Shown here piece after piece: positions 7,887-15,740 of a DNA stretch of 64,000 nt. Position numbers and translations under genes: made by a program. The stretch is from Phycisphaerae bacterium. Its GTDB lineage: Bacteria; Planctomycetota; Phycisphaerae; Sedimentisphaerales; Anaerobacaceae. The notes under the pieces were generated by a model that saw only the letters and a program-made list of their open reading frames with translations, did not search any database and was not told where the DNA came from. The stretch is from NCBI GenBank assembly GCA_030619925.1, contig JAUXAL010000001.1, positions 62,001-126,000 on the forward strand, given 5' to 3'. How positions within the stretch are numbered: position 1 is the first letter of the stretch; every line of letters starts with the position of its first letter.

Positions 7887-10613
7887 TCAACTTTCGGCCT
7901 TAACGTTAAATTTGACTTTCTCTCCGGCCTTGATTCGCAGGGGCTTGTCAAACTGATTGTAGCCAAACTCGCGCAGAACAAACCTCGACAAGGCCAATTC
8001 GCCATGCAAAACTGATAATTCAACTCGAACACGCTTTTTTCCGCGTTTGAGAGAACACTCACCCCACGCGTAACCATTTGACCAGAAGAACGTACCGTCC
8101 TGAGCGGCAAAGGTCATCGATTCTTCGACGCCGGAATAACCAAATCCGGTAAGTGCCGGCACAGCCGCCCAGCTGGCCATGGCGCGGGCGTAATGGTGCC
8201 CGCACTCAGCCTCGTCGAAGGGGCTGCGCTTGCGCCCGTCGTAGCGGTCGCGGATGTTCCTGATGCACTTAAGCCCGTTTCGCACCTGACCCTCATACAG
8301 CATACCGACAGCAGCGGTGTACTCAAAGCCTGTCATCACCTCGGTGAAGTACGGAAAAGGCCAGGGCGAAGCCCTGGACTGGATCAAACCCGCCTTCGGC
8401 GGGTTCGGCCGGTCTTTCGGATAGCTGGCCATCAGCAGCGCCGACTCATCACCCAGAGCATAGCTGCGCATACAGTTGAAATGACCATACATGCTCTCCC
8501 TGAGATTGTACTTCATAATACTCCGCAGCGTTCTGCGGACATTGGCCGGCTCGAGCAAATATCCCAAGTCGCAGACATGCGCCATATATTGGCCGACAAG
8601 CTGGTCAACAAGGCAGCCCGAGCCGAGCTGGTAATCGGGCCTGGTCGGGTCTTTTGCACCCATCCCGATTAGCAGGCTTGGCGCTATCTCTGACTTGTCC
8701 CGCGGCGGGCGGATCTCGTGTTCGTAGTACTGCCCATTGAACAGGTTCTCATCTATCCACGCTTTGCCTCGCTCAAAGAGATTCCGGCAGGTCGCTGCGA
8801 AGTCGTCTTCACCGAGGTAACGGGCCATCTCCTCAGCCGCCCGCAGCGCCCCTAAATACCACACGCCCATCTGCGGATTCGGCCCATAGTATTCCACGTC
8901 CATAGTATTGTGCTGACAGCCTTCCATCACGCCGTCGCGGTCGGCGTCCCAGCCACCCTTAATCCAGCAGAACTCCAACGCCCTTTTCACACCCGGCCAG
9001 AGGGTCTCTAACATCTGGTCGTCACCGGAAAGCTGCCAGTCACGGTACATCTTCATTATACATCCCATCTGCCCGTCGGCTGCGGTCTTGGCAAAATTCT
9101 GCGCACGCTCGAGCGGCAAGTGCACACGAAAGCTCATCAGCCCTTTATTATTTGTAGCATGAGCGAACTCGACCTCGCGCATCGACTTGGCCAGCTCGCC
9201 GAACAGAAAAGCCGTGGCCTGCTCGTAGTTCCAGACGTGGGTACATGAGCCAATACAACAACCTCTATTGTTGCTGCAACCTTCAAACCCGTAGAATCGG
9301 CCGTCCTCTGTCCGAAAGCACGTTTGGGTGCGCAGCGTGCTGATATTGAAAAGCGCCGCCTCTTTCACTACCTCAGGCAGCTCGCTCTCGCAGAAAGTCC
9401 GCACAAAGCCAACGGTTCTTTCCTCCAGTTTCGCAAGCCGTGGCACAAATTTCTCGGCTACGTCCCACGCATCGCTGTACTGTGTGGTGTAGTAGTTGCC
9501 GATACGGTCTTTCTCGTTCCCTTTTGGCGTCCAGCTCTGGCGGTTAGGAAAGTGCCAGGTAAGTAAAAACGTCACTTCTTCTGTCCCGCACGGCGGCAGC
9601 TCTACCTCGACGGCGAGCGAAGCCATTGGCGTATCTTCCCTTGTGGCTTCACGCTCCTGGAGTTTGCCGTCGTCGCTGAAATCATCCCAGAAATCCAGCG
9701 TCGAGCTGCCCCAGGCCTGCCTGAGCCAGGCCGTGCGATAGCTAACACCAGCCCTGGCGGTGGTAGTCAGCGCTATCGTACCGGATTGTTCCGCTCTCGG
9801 GACCACCCCCTCGGAATCCATAAAGATACCCTGCACATTTTGGCCTTTGCGGAAGCTGTTACGATTGGCCTTGCCACCGGCCGCCACCAGATTACCTTTC
9901 CAATCTTTCGTCCTGCCCGAACCATCTATGCCGATGAAGTTCGGCATACTGCCGCAGACAGACGCAGTTACCGACTTGTCGGTCTTATTGTAAAGCACGT
10001 ATCGCAGGACAGCCACGGGTATGCCGCTGGCCTCGGCGTCGCAAGGGATAAGCGGGTTGAACGCCTTGATGCGGACGTCCACCGGCACCTCCGGGTCCGA
10101 AAGCATCACCTGTCCTAACGGATAGGCCGCAGCAAACGAGCACTTACGAAACCGTGGCAGGCCGTGGTTGGGCACCGTACTGCCGTGGCTGTCTTCGTAA
10201 CCCGACAGCTCAATCGGCCCCTCGATTGCCCGGGTTGCAGTTTGTCCGTCAGCCGTTTTGACGTACAGCGCAAAGAACGGACCCAGCGACCGTCGTCCTA
10301 TGACCGGCACAAACCCTTTGGCCGGGCGGTTCATAATCTCCCAGTCGCGCAGGTCGCCCCGCCCGCCTAATGAAACAGTTCCTGTACCAATCCCGCCCAA
10401 AGGAAGGGCAATCCGGTCAAGATGGTCCTGGTCATAGCGTTTTAGAATCGGCCAGTGTTCCAAGGCAGTAGCTTCGGTCTCTACCGGCACTACTGTCACC
10501 TTCCCGTCTTGGCTCGGCCAAGCCGAGACAGGCCCCTTGGCAAATGATCCATTCCTAAAATACAAATTACATCCTGCAGCTATCACCGTTAAGAGTAACA
10601 ATAACTTTTTCAT
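7887..10613 (-). CDS. GH116 family glycoside hydrolase (GBA2-like beta-glucosidase), lipoprotein
   Basis: A 908-residue protein with an N-terminal GBA2-type beta-sandwich (opening with IALPLGGIGTGTVSLGGRGD, the family signature) and a C-terminal (alpha/alpha)6 catalytic domain containing CTHVWNYEQA and NTMDVEYYGPNPQMGVW. Characterised GH116 members cleave beta-glucosides, beta-xylosides or glucosylceramide. The leader MKKLLLLLTVIAAGC ends in a probable lipobox, so the enzyme is likely a surface or periplasmic lipoprotein. I use the ATG at 10613 because AAGGAG lies upstream; the open frame beyond it is translated repeat DNA. Residues encoded at 8361-8405 come from an inserted palindrome. It is last in a leftward gene series. 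Confidence 0.88.
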   Translation of the reverse strand: MKKLLLLLTVIAAGCNLYFRNGSFAKGPVSAWPSQDGKVTVVPVETEATALEHWPILKRYDQDHLDRIALPLGGIGTGTVSLGGRGDLRDWEIMNRPAKGFVPVIGRRSLGPFFALYVKTADGQTATRAIEGPIELSGYEDSHGSTVPNHGLPRFRKCSFAAAYPLGQVMLSDPEVPVDVRIKAFNPLIPCDAEASGIPVAVLRYVLYNKTDKSVTASVCGSMPNFIGIDGSGRTKDWKGNLVAAGGKANRNSFRKGQNVQGIFMDSEGVVPRAEQSGTIALTTTARAGVSYRTAWLRQAWGSSTLDFWDDFSDDGKLQEREATREDTPMASLAVEVELPPCGTEEVTFLLTWHFPNRQSWTPKGNEKDRIGNYYTTQYSDAWDVAEKFVPRLAKLEERTVGFVRTFCESELPEVVKEAALFNISTLRTQTCFRTEDGRFYGFEGCSNNRGCCIGSCTHVWNYEQATAFLFGELAKSMREVEFAHATNNKGLMSFRVHLPLERAQNFAKTAADGQMGCIMKMYRDWQLSGDDQMLETLWPGVKRALEFCWIKGGWDADRDGVMEGCQHNTMDVEYYGPNPQMGVWYLGALRAAEEMARYLGEDDFAATCRNLFERGKAWIDENLFNGQYYEHEIRPPRDKSEIAPSLLIGMGAKDPTRPDYQLGSGCLVDQLVGQYMAHVCDLGYLLEPANVRRTLRSIMKYNLRESMYGHFNCMRSYALGDESALLMASYPKDRPNPPKAGLIQSRASPWPFPYFTEVMTGFEYTAAVGMLYEGQVRNGLKCIRNIRDRYDGRKRSPFDEAECGHHYARAMASWAAVPALTGFGYSGVEESMTFAAQDGTFFWSNGYAWGECSLKRGKKRVRVELSVLHGELALSRFVLREFGYNQFDKPLRIKAGEKVKFNVKAES
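8361..8405. repeat. Two palindromic hairpins inserted in the GH116 coding sequence
   Basis: CCAGGGCGAAGCCCTGG at 8361-8377 and AACCCGCC TTC GGCGGGTT at 8387-8405 are perfect hairpins inside the gene. They encode the atypical peptide RPNPPKAGLIQSRASPWP. The second hairpin with its flank is the same as the one inside the CPBP gene at 7497-7520, although the two proteins are unrelated and read on opposite strands. Confidence 0.8.
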
Positions 10614-10640
10614 ATTTTTTTCTCCTTTAAGTGAATTTGT

Positions 10641-10707
10641 GAGCTTTGCGTTATTAACGGCACTCGGGGTGGCACCCTCAAACTTGTTTGGGGGTGCTCT
10701 CAGCCGC
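10641..10707 (+). repeat. Dispersed hairpin element, copy 2
   Basis: Starts GAGCTTTGCGTTATTAACGG and contains GGTGGCACCCTCAAAC and GTTTGGGGGTGCTCTCAGCC. It separates the GH116 start from the end of the DUF1080 gene. Read on the minus strand, it creates an artificial N-terminal extension of GH116 (peptide APPNKFEGAT). Confidence 0.88.
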
Positions 10708-10768
10708 ACCATTTTGAAATACCTCAGAAAGTCTGCAGCTCAATAAGGCCCAGAATAGACAGCTTCCG

Positions 10769-12346
10769 CTATGGGCGGTTCCACCGCTTGATATCTTGCA
10801 GAATCTTTTCTCGATCCCAATTCCTCGGCTTCGGATAGTCCTGGTTCGCTTCAAGCTCTTCAATGGACGGGGTCTTCGACGGCACGCTGTCGGGCGGTAC
10901 TTCCGCGCCGGTAATCCATACCAGCGCGTTGAGCACAAGTTTGCGAAAATCGTCGTGTGCCCAGTTCCAGTGCCAGTGTCCGCCGGTAAAGCCGAAGCCT
11001 CGTCCTCCATCCGGCCGCTCATACGCCCACGCCACGTGCTCCGGCATACCCATCCGCGCACGCACGTGCGGATTGCCGCTGTGAGCTCCGTCCCTTCTTT
11101 TACGCGTGCTGTCAGGCGGGATTGCGGTCAGTATCGGCGTTACGTTCTCCATGTTCTCGGCGAAGCGCATATGGTAGTACCACTCGTCATTTATCGAGAA
11201 GCCCTTGACGCCACGAGTAATAGGATGCTTCGGCAGTTTCTTGAATTCAGCTTCCCAGTGCGGATTGACCGACCAGTACGTCTCATAGTACCCACCTATC
11301 CAATCGAGCAGGCAATTGCCGCCCTTGCCCTTTGGAACTATCACCGCATAATGGATAAAGGCCAATCCCACACCTTTCTTCATCAACTTGCCCACTTCCT
11401 GAAGGTGCGGCATCACCACGTGCCCGCCGCCGCCATCGCAGTAGATCGCGATTGCGTCCGTGTTATCGAAGGCGGTCGGGTCCTTGGGCCAGCCGTTGGT
11501 GTACACCGCCGCATAAACCTCCGGCATATTTTCGTTCAGTAGTTTGGCCAGCAGTAAGCAGCCGGCGTTGTGCTCGTGGCTGCCGTAACGGTGGCTGCCC
11601 GGCCCGGCTACCAGAACTATCTTCTTCCTTTCCTGCATCTTCAAGCGCTTAAGGCAAATGTCTTTGAACTGGACCGTCATAGGCGGTCCCGAATGCAGCT
11701 GCAGCGCCAGCACGCCCGACAGCTCCCGCTGGCCCTTGTCGTTATCAATCACTTCGGCCGTGACCTTACCGTTAATCTTCAGAACTATGTGGGCGCCACG
11801 GGCGATGATGTGATAGTCGTTCCAGTCGTCCTTTTTAATATTGGCAAACAAACTGTCGGAATCTGCGATTGATGTGCGGGTCATCTTGCCGTCGGGGCCG
11901 ATGACGGTTTTCTGCCCTCGTGCGGCAAGCATCCCGCGGCCGTGCTCGTCGTAGAGCGCTCCCGCCCATCGACCACCTAAATCGATGTCTGCCTGGTAGC
12001 CGACGGCATGGTCGTCCTCTTCGACCCGGCTGCGAATTTGAACGCCGGAGTTGGCCGACGACGTACCGCTGATGCGGTACTTCAGCTTCAGCTCGAAGTC
12101 GTCCAGCTCACCAAACTGCCAGACCAGGAATTGATTTTTCTTCACCGGATGCTGCTGCGTGGCTCGAGCGGTAATCGCTCCATCCTCCACCAACCAATAG
12201 CTCATATCGGGCGCTTGCCACCCGTTGAGCGTCTTGCCGTCGAATATCGGCTTAAAACCGCCCTCTTCAGCAACAGCCCCGCTCGTAATAAGCCCTAAAA
12301 GGCCGAACAATGTAATCCCAATGAGCCGTAAATAAATTGTACGCAT
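10769..12346 (-). CDS. Exported DUF1080 (3-keto-disaccharide hydrolase) fused to ThuA-like domain
   Basis: Numbering from the ATG at 12346 gives 525 residues. A signal peptide is followed by a DUF1080 jelly-roll at about 30-230 (FKPIFDGKTLNGWQA, SANSGVQIRSR, WNDYHIIARGAHIVLKING). A ThuA-like class-I-amidotransferase-type domain follows at about 236-495 (IVLVAGPGSHRYGSHEHNAG, GFTGGHWHWNWAHDDFRK). DUF1080 members are known to cleave 3-keto-glycosides, and ThuA is linked to trehalose/3-keto-sugar use. The start follows AGGAGG. The downstream gene is GH116 and the upstream one an isomerase, so the fusion fits a keto-glycoside pathway; the substrate is not known. Confidence 0.87.
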   Translation of the reverse strand: MRTIYLRLIGITLFGLLGLITSGAVAEEGGFKPIFDGKTLNGWQAPDMSYWLVEDGAITARATQQHPVKKNQFLVWQFGELDDFELKLKYRISGTSSANSGVQIRSRVEEDDHAVGYQADIDLGGRWAGALYDEHGRGMLAARGQKTVIGPDGKMTRTSIADSDSLFANIKKDDWNDYHIIARGAHIVLKINGKVTAEVIDNDKGQRELSGVLALQLHSGPPMTVQFKDICLKRLKMQERKKIVLVAGPGSHRYGSHEHNAGCLLLAKLLNENMPEVYAAVYTNGWPKDPTAFDNTDAIAIYCDGGGGHVVMPHLQEVGKLMKKGVGLAFIHYAVIVPKGKGGNCLLDWIGGYYETYWSVNPHWEAEFKKLPKHPITRGVKGFSINDEWYYHMRFAENMENVTPILTAIPPDSTRKRRDGAHSGNPHVRARMGMPEHVAWAYERPDGGRGFGFTGGHWHWNWAHDDFRKLVLNALVWITGAEVPPDSVPSKTPSIEELEANQDYPKPRNWDREKILQDIKRWNRP

Positions 12347-12410
12347 AACAATTCCTCCCTTTAGTTCGTCGCCCGAGACACAGGCCACAAGCGACACATG
12401 GCCCCGACGC

Positions 12411-13262
12411 TCAACCTGCGGCTTGCCATTGTTCTCTGACGAGTCTTAAACCTTCAGTATAGACCTCCTCCTGGCTGGGGAAAAAATCGCGCCAGACGCG
12501 GGTGGCGGCAGCCAGGTCCGGCAGCGCCCGCCCGAACGCTTCAATCACCAGCCAGCCATCGTAGCCGCCCAACCGCAGCACCCCGAATGTACCGGGCCAA
12601 TCGATGTGCCCTTTGCCCGGCGTGCCGCGGTCGTTCTCGCTGACGTGCACGTGCTTGATAACGTCAACATGCCGACTGATGCAGCCGACCGGGTCTTTCT
12701 CTTCGATGTTGGCGTGGAAGGTATCGAACAGGACGCCGACGTTGGGATGGTTGACGCGTTTGACGTGGTCCACTACGTCAGCCATAGTGTTCAAAAAATA
12801 GCACTCGAACCTGTTAAGGAACTCAACGGCCAGAGTCACGTTTGCCTTAGCGGCAAGCTCGCCGGCCTGGCGGTGCACCTCGACCGCACGCTGCTTTTCC
12901 TCTTCCGTGGGGCCCTGGCCTGTGAAAACGCCTAACGGCTGATAGAAAGGCCCGCACAGAACCTCGGAGCCCAGCGCCGCCGAACAGTCGATTGCCCACT
13001 TCAAATACTCCACCGCCCTTTCACGGTGCCCCGCATCGGCGCTGACCGGATTGTGCTCTTCGTCAGGAATAACCGTCACGGACGTGCAGGCCAGTCCGTT
13101 GTCCTTAATCGCCCTGCCAATCTTCTCAAAGTGCGCAGTGTCTCCCTCAAAGACAGGTATCTCGACGCCGTCGTAGCCGACCTTTTTGAGCGTTTCCAGG
13201 TGCGGCAAATCCTCCTCGGTAACGTGTGTGGTCCACAACAACATATTAAATCCGACTTTCAT
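12411..13262 (-). CDS. Cytoplasmic sugar phosphate isomerase/epimerase (TIM barrel)
   Basis: A 283-residue protein starting MKVGFNMLLWTTHV with a good ribosome site (AAGGAGAAACTGTAATG); the longer open frame upstream is not used. It has no signal peptide. Metal-binding positions of the xylose-isomerase-like/ketose 3-epimerase family are visible: VAVEFLNRFE-type Glu (LAVEFLNRFECY), GVLFDTFHANIEE, KHVHVSENDRGTPGKG and WLVIEAFG. It resembles D-tagatose/D-psicose 3-epimerases. It sits 52 bases after the ThuA gene and 64 before DUF1080-ThuA, consistent with one operon. Confidence 0.86.
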   Translation of the reverse strand: MKVGFNMLLWTTHVTEEDLPHLETLKKVGYDGVEIPVFEGDTAHFEKIGRAIKDNGLACTSVTVIPDEEHNPVSADAGHRERAVEYLKWAIDCSAALGSEVLCGPFYQPLGVFTGQGPTEEEKQRAVEVHRQAGELAAKANVTLAVEFLNRFECYFLNTMADVVDHVKRVNHPNVGVLFDTFHANIEEKDPVGCISRHVDVIKHVHVSENDRGTPGKGHIDWPGTFGVLRLGGYDGWLVIEAFGRALPDLAAATRVWRDFFPSQEEVYTEGLRLVREQWQAAG

Positions 13263-13314
13263 TACAGTTTCTCCTTCTATACTTAGCATATCCTTGATAG
13301 GAAGTTTAAAGTAT

Positions 13315-14106
13315 CTATTTCCCGGCAGCGGTTTGTTCCTGAGACTCCGGCACAACCGCCAGGCCTGCCGCCCACGCACAACCTCGCCGGAACAGCTCGG
13401 CCACGGCCGCCTTGCGGATGGCCTTGACGTCGTGACCCAACAAGCTGTGAAATACCCGGCCCTTACCGTAGTTGAGCACAAACGCCATCGGATACTTTTT
13501 ACCGTCCACCTTGGAGCGCGCAGTAGCCAGCAGCTCGATTGGGCGATTACCCGTCAGGCAGGTGTACAATTCATCGTCGGTCTCGAAGGACTGCATGCCC
13601 CGCGTGATAGGGTGTTCGGCGTTCGTGATATTGACGCGGAAAGGTCCTCTGGGATCGTGGCCTCTGGCCTTCGGGTCCCAGACCCGCCCGGCCAGTTTCC
13701 GAAACTCCGGCCAGTCCTGGAAAGCACCACAGGCAAAATGCACTAAGAACAAGCCCTTGCCGCCATCCACGAATTCGCGCAGATTAGCGCGAGCTTTAGC
13801 GCCCGGCGAAGGCTTCTGCCAGTTCATAAAGTGCAGCACGACCACATCGTAGCGGTGCAGTGCCGATGAATCAAGAAAGTGCGGGTCTTCAACCACACGC
13901 ACCTGCATCCGCGGGTCCCTCCCAAGCACCTCAGCCAATACAGGAGCCGTCTGGCGCCACTTATGAGCAGGGTGGTCGATGCCGGTGACAATCAACACAT
14001 CGACGGTTCGGCTCTTTTCAGCGACCGACGACGTGGTGCCTACAGTCACGGCCAATACAAACCACGCCAGAGCAAACAGAATAACAATCTTACCAAGACG
14101 AGTCAT
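13315..14106 (-). CDS. Exported ThuA-domain protein
   Basis: A 263-residue protein consisting of a signal peptide (LGKIVILFALAWFVLAVTVG) and a single ThuA-like domain: VDVLIVTGIDHPAHKWRQTA, VVVLHFMNWQKP, GKGLFLVHFACGAF, HPITRGMQSFETDDELY and YGKGRVFHSLLGHD. ThuA-like domains have a glutamine-amidotransferase-like fold and are associated with sugar oxidation/3-keto-sugar metabolism. It lies between the Gfo/Idh/MocA oxidoreductase and the isomerase, with gaps of about 50 bases. Its catalytic role is not established. Confidence 0.85.
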   Translation of the reverse strand: MTRLGKIVILFALAWFVLAVTVGTTSSVAEKSRTVDVLIVTGIDHPAHKWRQTAPVLAEVLGRDPRMQVRVVEDPHFLDSSALHRYDVVVLHFMNWQKPSPGAKARANLREFVDGGKGLFLVHFACGAFQDWPEFRKLAGRVWDPKARGHDPRGPFRVNITNAEHPITRGMQSFETDDELYTCLTGNRPIELLATARSKVDGKKYPMAFVLNYGKGRVFHSLLGHDVKAIRKAAVAELFRRGCAWAAGLAVVPESQEQTAAGK

Positions 14107-14152
14107 AGCTTTGAGTCCTAATGAGTATAAATGTAGTAAAGTTTATGGTCAG

Positions 14153-15496
14153 TTACAATCTCCACGGGCTGCGCATCGGCCGGTTGAGCATACGGTTGGC
14201 TTCCTCGTCGTTGACAAATCGCTCGGATTTCCAGTCCCAGGTCAGCCTCCGGCCCAGACGCGTTGCAATATCAGCGATGAGGGTAACCGTGGTGGCGGCG
14301 TGGCCCGCTTCGACCGGAGTGGCCGGGTCGCGCCGGCTGCGCACAGCCTCCAGGAAGTTCTCCCAGTGGTGACCCGACTCGTAGAGGTGTTCATCGTTGG
14401 GCTTAATGGTGACCTTCAACAGCGACTCCGGCTCAGCCGAGATGCCGGAGCGATTGACGTGGACCCAGCCCTTGTCGCCCTCGAAGCGGCAGCCCTGTTT
14501 GTGATGGCCGTTATCTGAGAAGCTTAGATGCAGACCGTCGGCCCCGGTGAATTCGACCCGCCACGTCAGCGACGTGTTACTAAGACCCTCGGTTGGGAAC
14601 ACTGCGGCCCCTTCGACCTCAAGCCGCGAACTCGCCAGGCTCGGGGCCCCCCACAGTGCGATGTCAATGTGGTGCACACCCCACGCCTCGATCCAGCCGG
14701 CACAATAATCGTAGATGTGATACCAACCATCCGGACTGGTGCAGCGCACCGCGTTGTAGGGTTTAAGAGGCGCCGGCCCGAGCCACATGTCGTAATCGAA
14801 GCCCGCCGGCACAGGGACGGTTGGCGCATCACCCAGAGCCTGGCCGCCCGGCACACCGACCTTGACCGTACGTAGTTGGCCGAGATAGCCGTTGCGCGCC
14901 AGCTCGCAGGCAAAGCGGAAATTGCGGCTGGAGCGCTGCTGCGTGCCCACCTGGAACACGCGTCTGTACCGCCGCACCGTCTTACACAAGACGCGCCCTT
15001 CAGCGACCGTTAGTGTCAAGGCCTTTTCCCCATAAATGTCTTTGCCCGCCTTCGCGGCCGCTATCCCGGTCAGGGCGTGCCAGTGCTCCGGCGTAGAGAT
15101 TACCACCGCGTCGATATCTTTGCGAGCCAGCAGCTCGCGGAAGTCGTTGTACGTATCGCAGCCCTTGTATGCACCTGCACCGCGTGTACCGGCGTAGTGG
15201 TCCTCGATGTCTTTCTTCGCCTTCTGGCGCCGCGACCGGAACAGGTCACTGACTGCGACGATTTGCGCGTCGGCCAACGGCAAAAAGGTGCGTAGATGTG
15301 CTGTGCCTCGGATGCCAAGACCAATCAAGCCCAGCGTAATGCGTTCGCTTGCCGCCGCGGCATCACGACGGCCAAGTGCCGCAGCCGGCACAAAGTACGG
15401 CATCGCCGCCGCCCCCGCCGCGCCGGCAAGGAATTGGCGGCGAGTCATACGTTCGGGACGCTTGCGTTTGATTCTGGATGAGGTACGCAGAGCCAC
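14153..15496 (-). CDS. Tat-exported Gfo/Idh/MocA family oxidoreductase
   Basis: A 447-residue NAD(P)-dependent sugar dehydrogenase-type protein. The leader contains a twin-arginine motif (TRRQFLAGAAGAAAMP), so it is exported folded. The Rossmann fold shows GLIGLGIRGTAHL and AVVISTPEHWHA; the usual EKP of the family reads GEKALT, keeping the catalytic-region Lys. The C-terminal sheet domain includes WIEAWGVHHIDIALWG. Translation begins at a GTG placed eight bases after AAGGAG. The gene probably heads the leftward series Gfo-ThuA-isomerase-DUF1080-GH116, which suggests oxidation of a glycoside before cleavage (inference). Confidence 0.9.
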   Translation of the reverse strand: MALRTSSRIKRKRPERMTRRQFLAGAAGAAAMPYFVPAAALGRRDAAAASERITLGLIGLGIRGTAHLRTFLPLADAQIVAVSDLFRSRRQKAKKDIEDHYAGTRGAGAYKGCDTYNDFRELLARKDIDAVVISTPEHWHALTGIAAAKAGKDIYGEKALTLTVAEGRVLCKTVRRYRRVFQVGTQQRSSRNFRFACELARNGYLGQLRTVKVGVPGGQALGDAPTVPVPAGFDYDMWLGPAPLKPYNAVRCTSPDGWYHIYDYCAGWIEAWGVHHIDIALWGAPSLASSRLEVEGAAVFPTEGLSNTSLTWRVEFTGADGLHLSFSDNGHHKQGCRFEGDKGWVHVNRSGISAEPESLLKVTIKPNDEHLYESGHHWENFLEAVRSRRDPATPVEAGHAATTVTLIADIATRLGRRLTWDWKSERFVNDEEANRMLNRPMRSPWRL

Positions 15497-15740
15497 AATC
15501 GTTCTCCTTGTATTTGGGATTTTGTAGGACCCTTCGATGTTTTACCGGGCCACGCACTCGGAAACAAAGCACCTGCTCATTGTTTGAGCAATATAACACA
15601 CCTCGTTGATTCTTGTCAAATCCTATTTCACAGCCCTCCCAATCGTTTCGAATTGTACCAGCCAAAGATGATTGAGCAGCCACAAAACAGAGCCGCGACC
15701 GTAAGGGAGCGGTACCTGCCCTTGCGGTTATACAGATGAT

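Noticed and set aside
10614..10712. N-terminal extension of GH116 containing APPNKFEGAT
   Set aside because: It is translated dispersed-repeat DNA; a lipoprotein leader with a ribosome site starts at 10613.
13263..13481. N-terminal extension of the isomerase at 12411
   Set aside because: It overlaps the end of the ThuA gene; a canonical ribosome site and family-typical start are at 13262.
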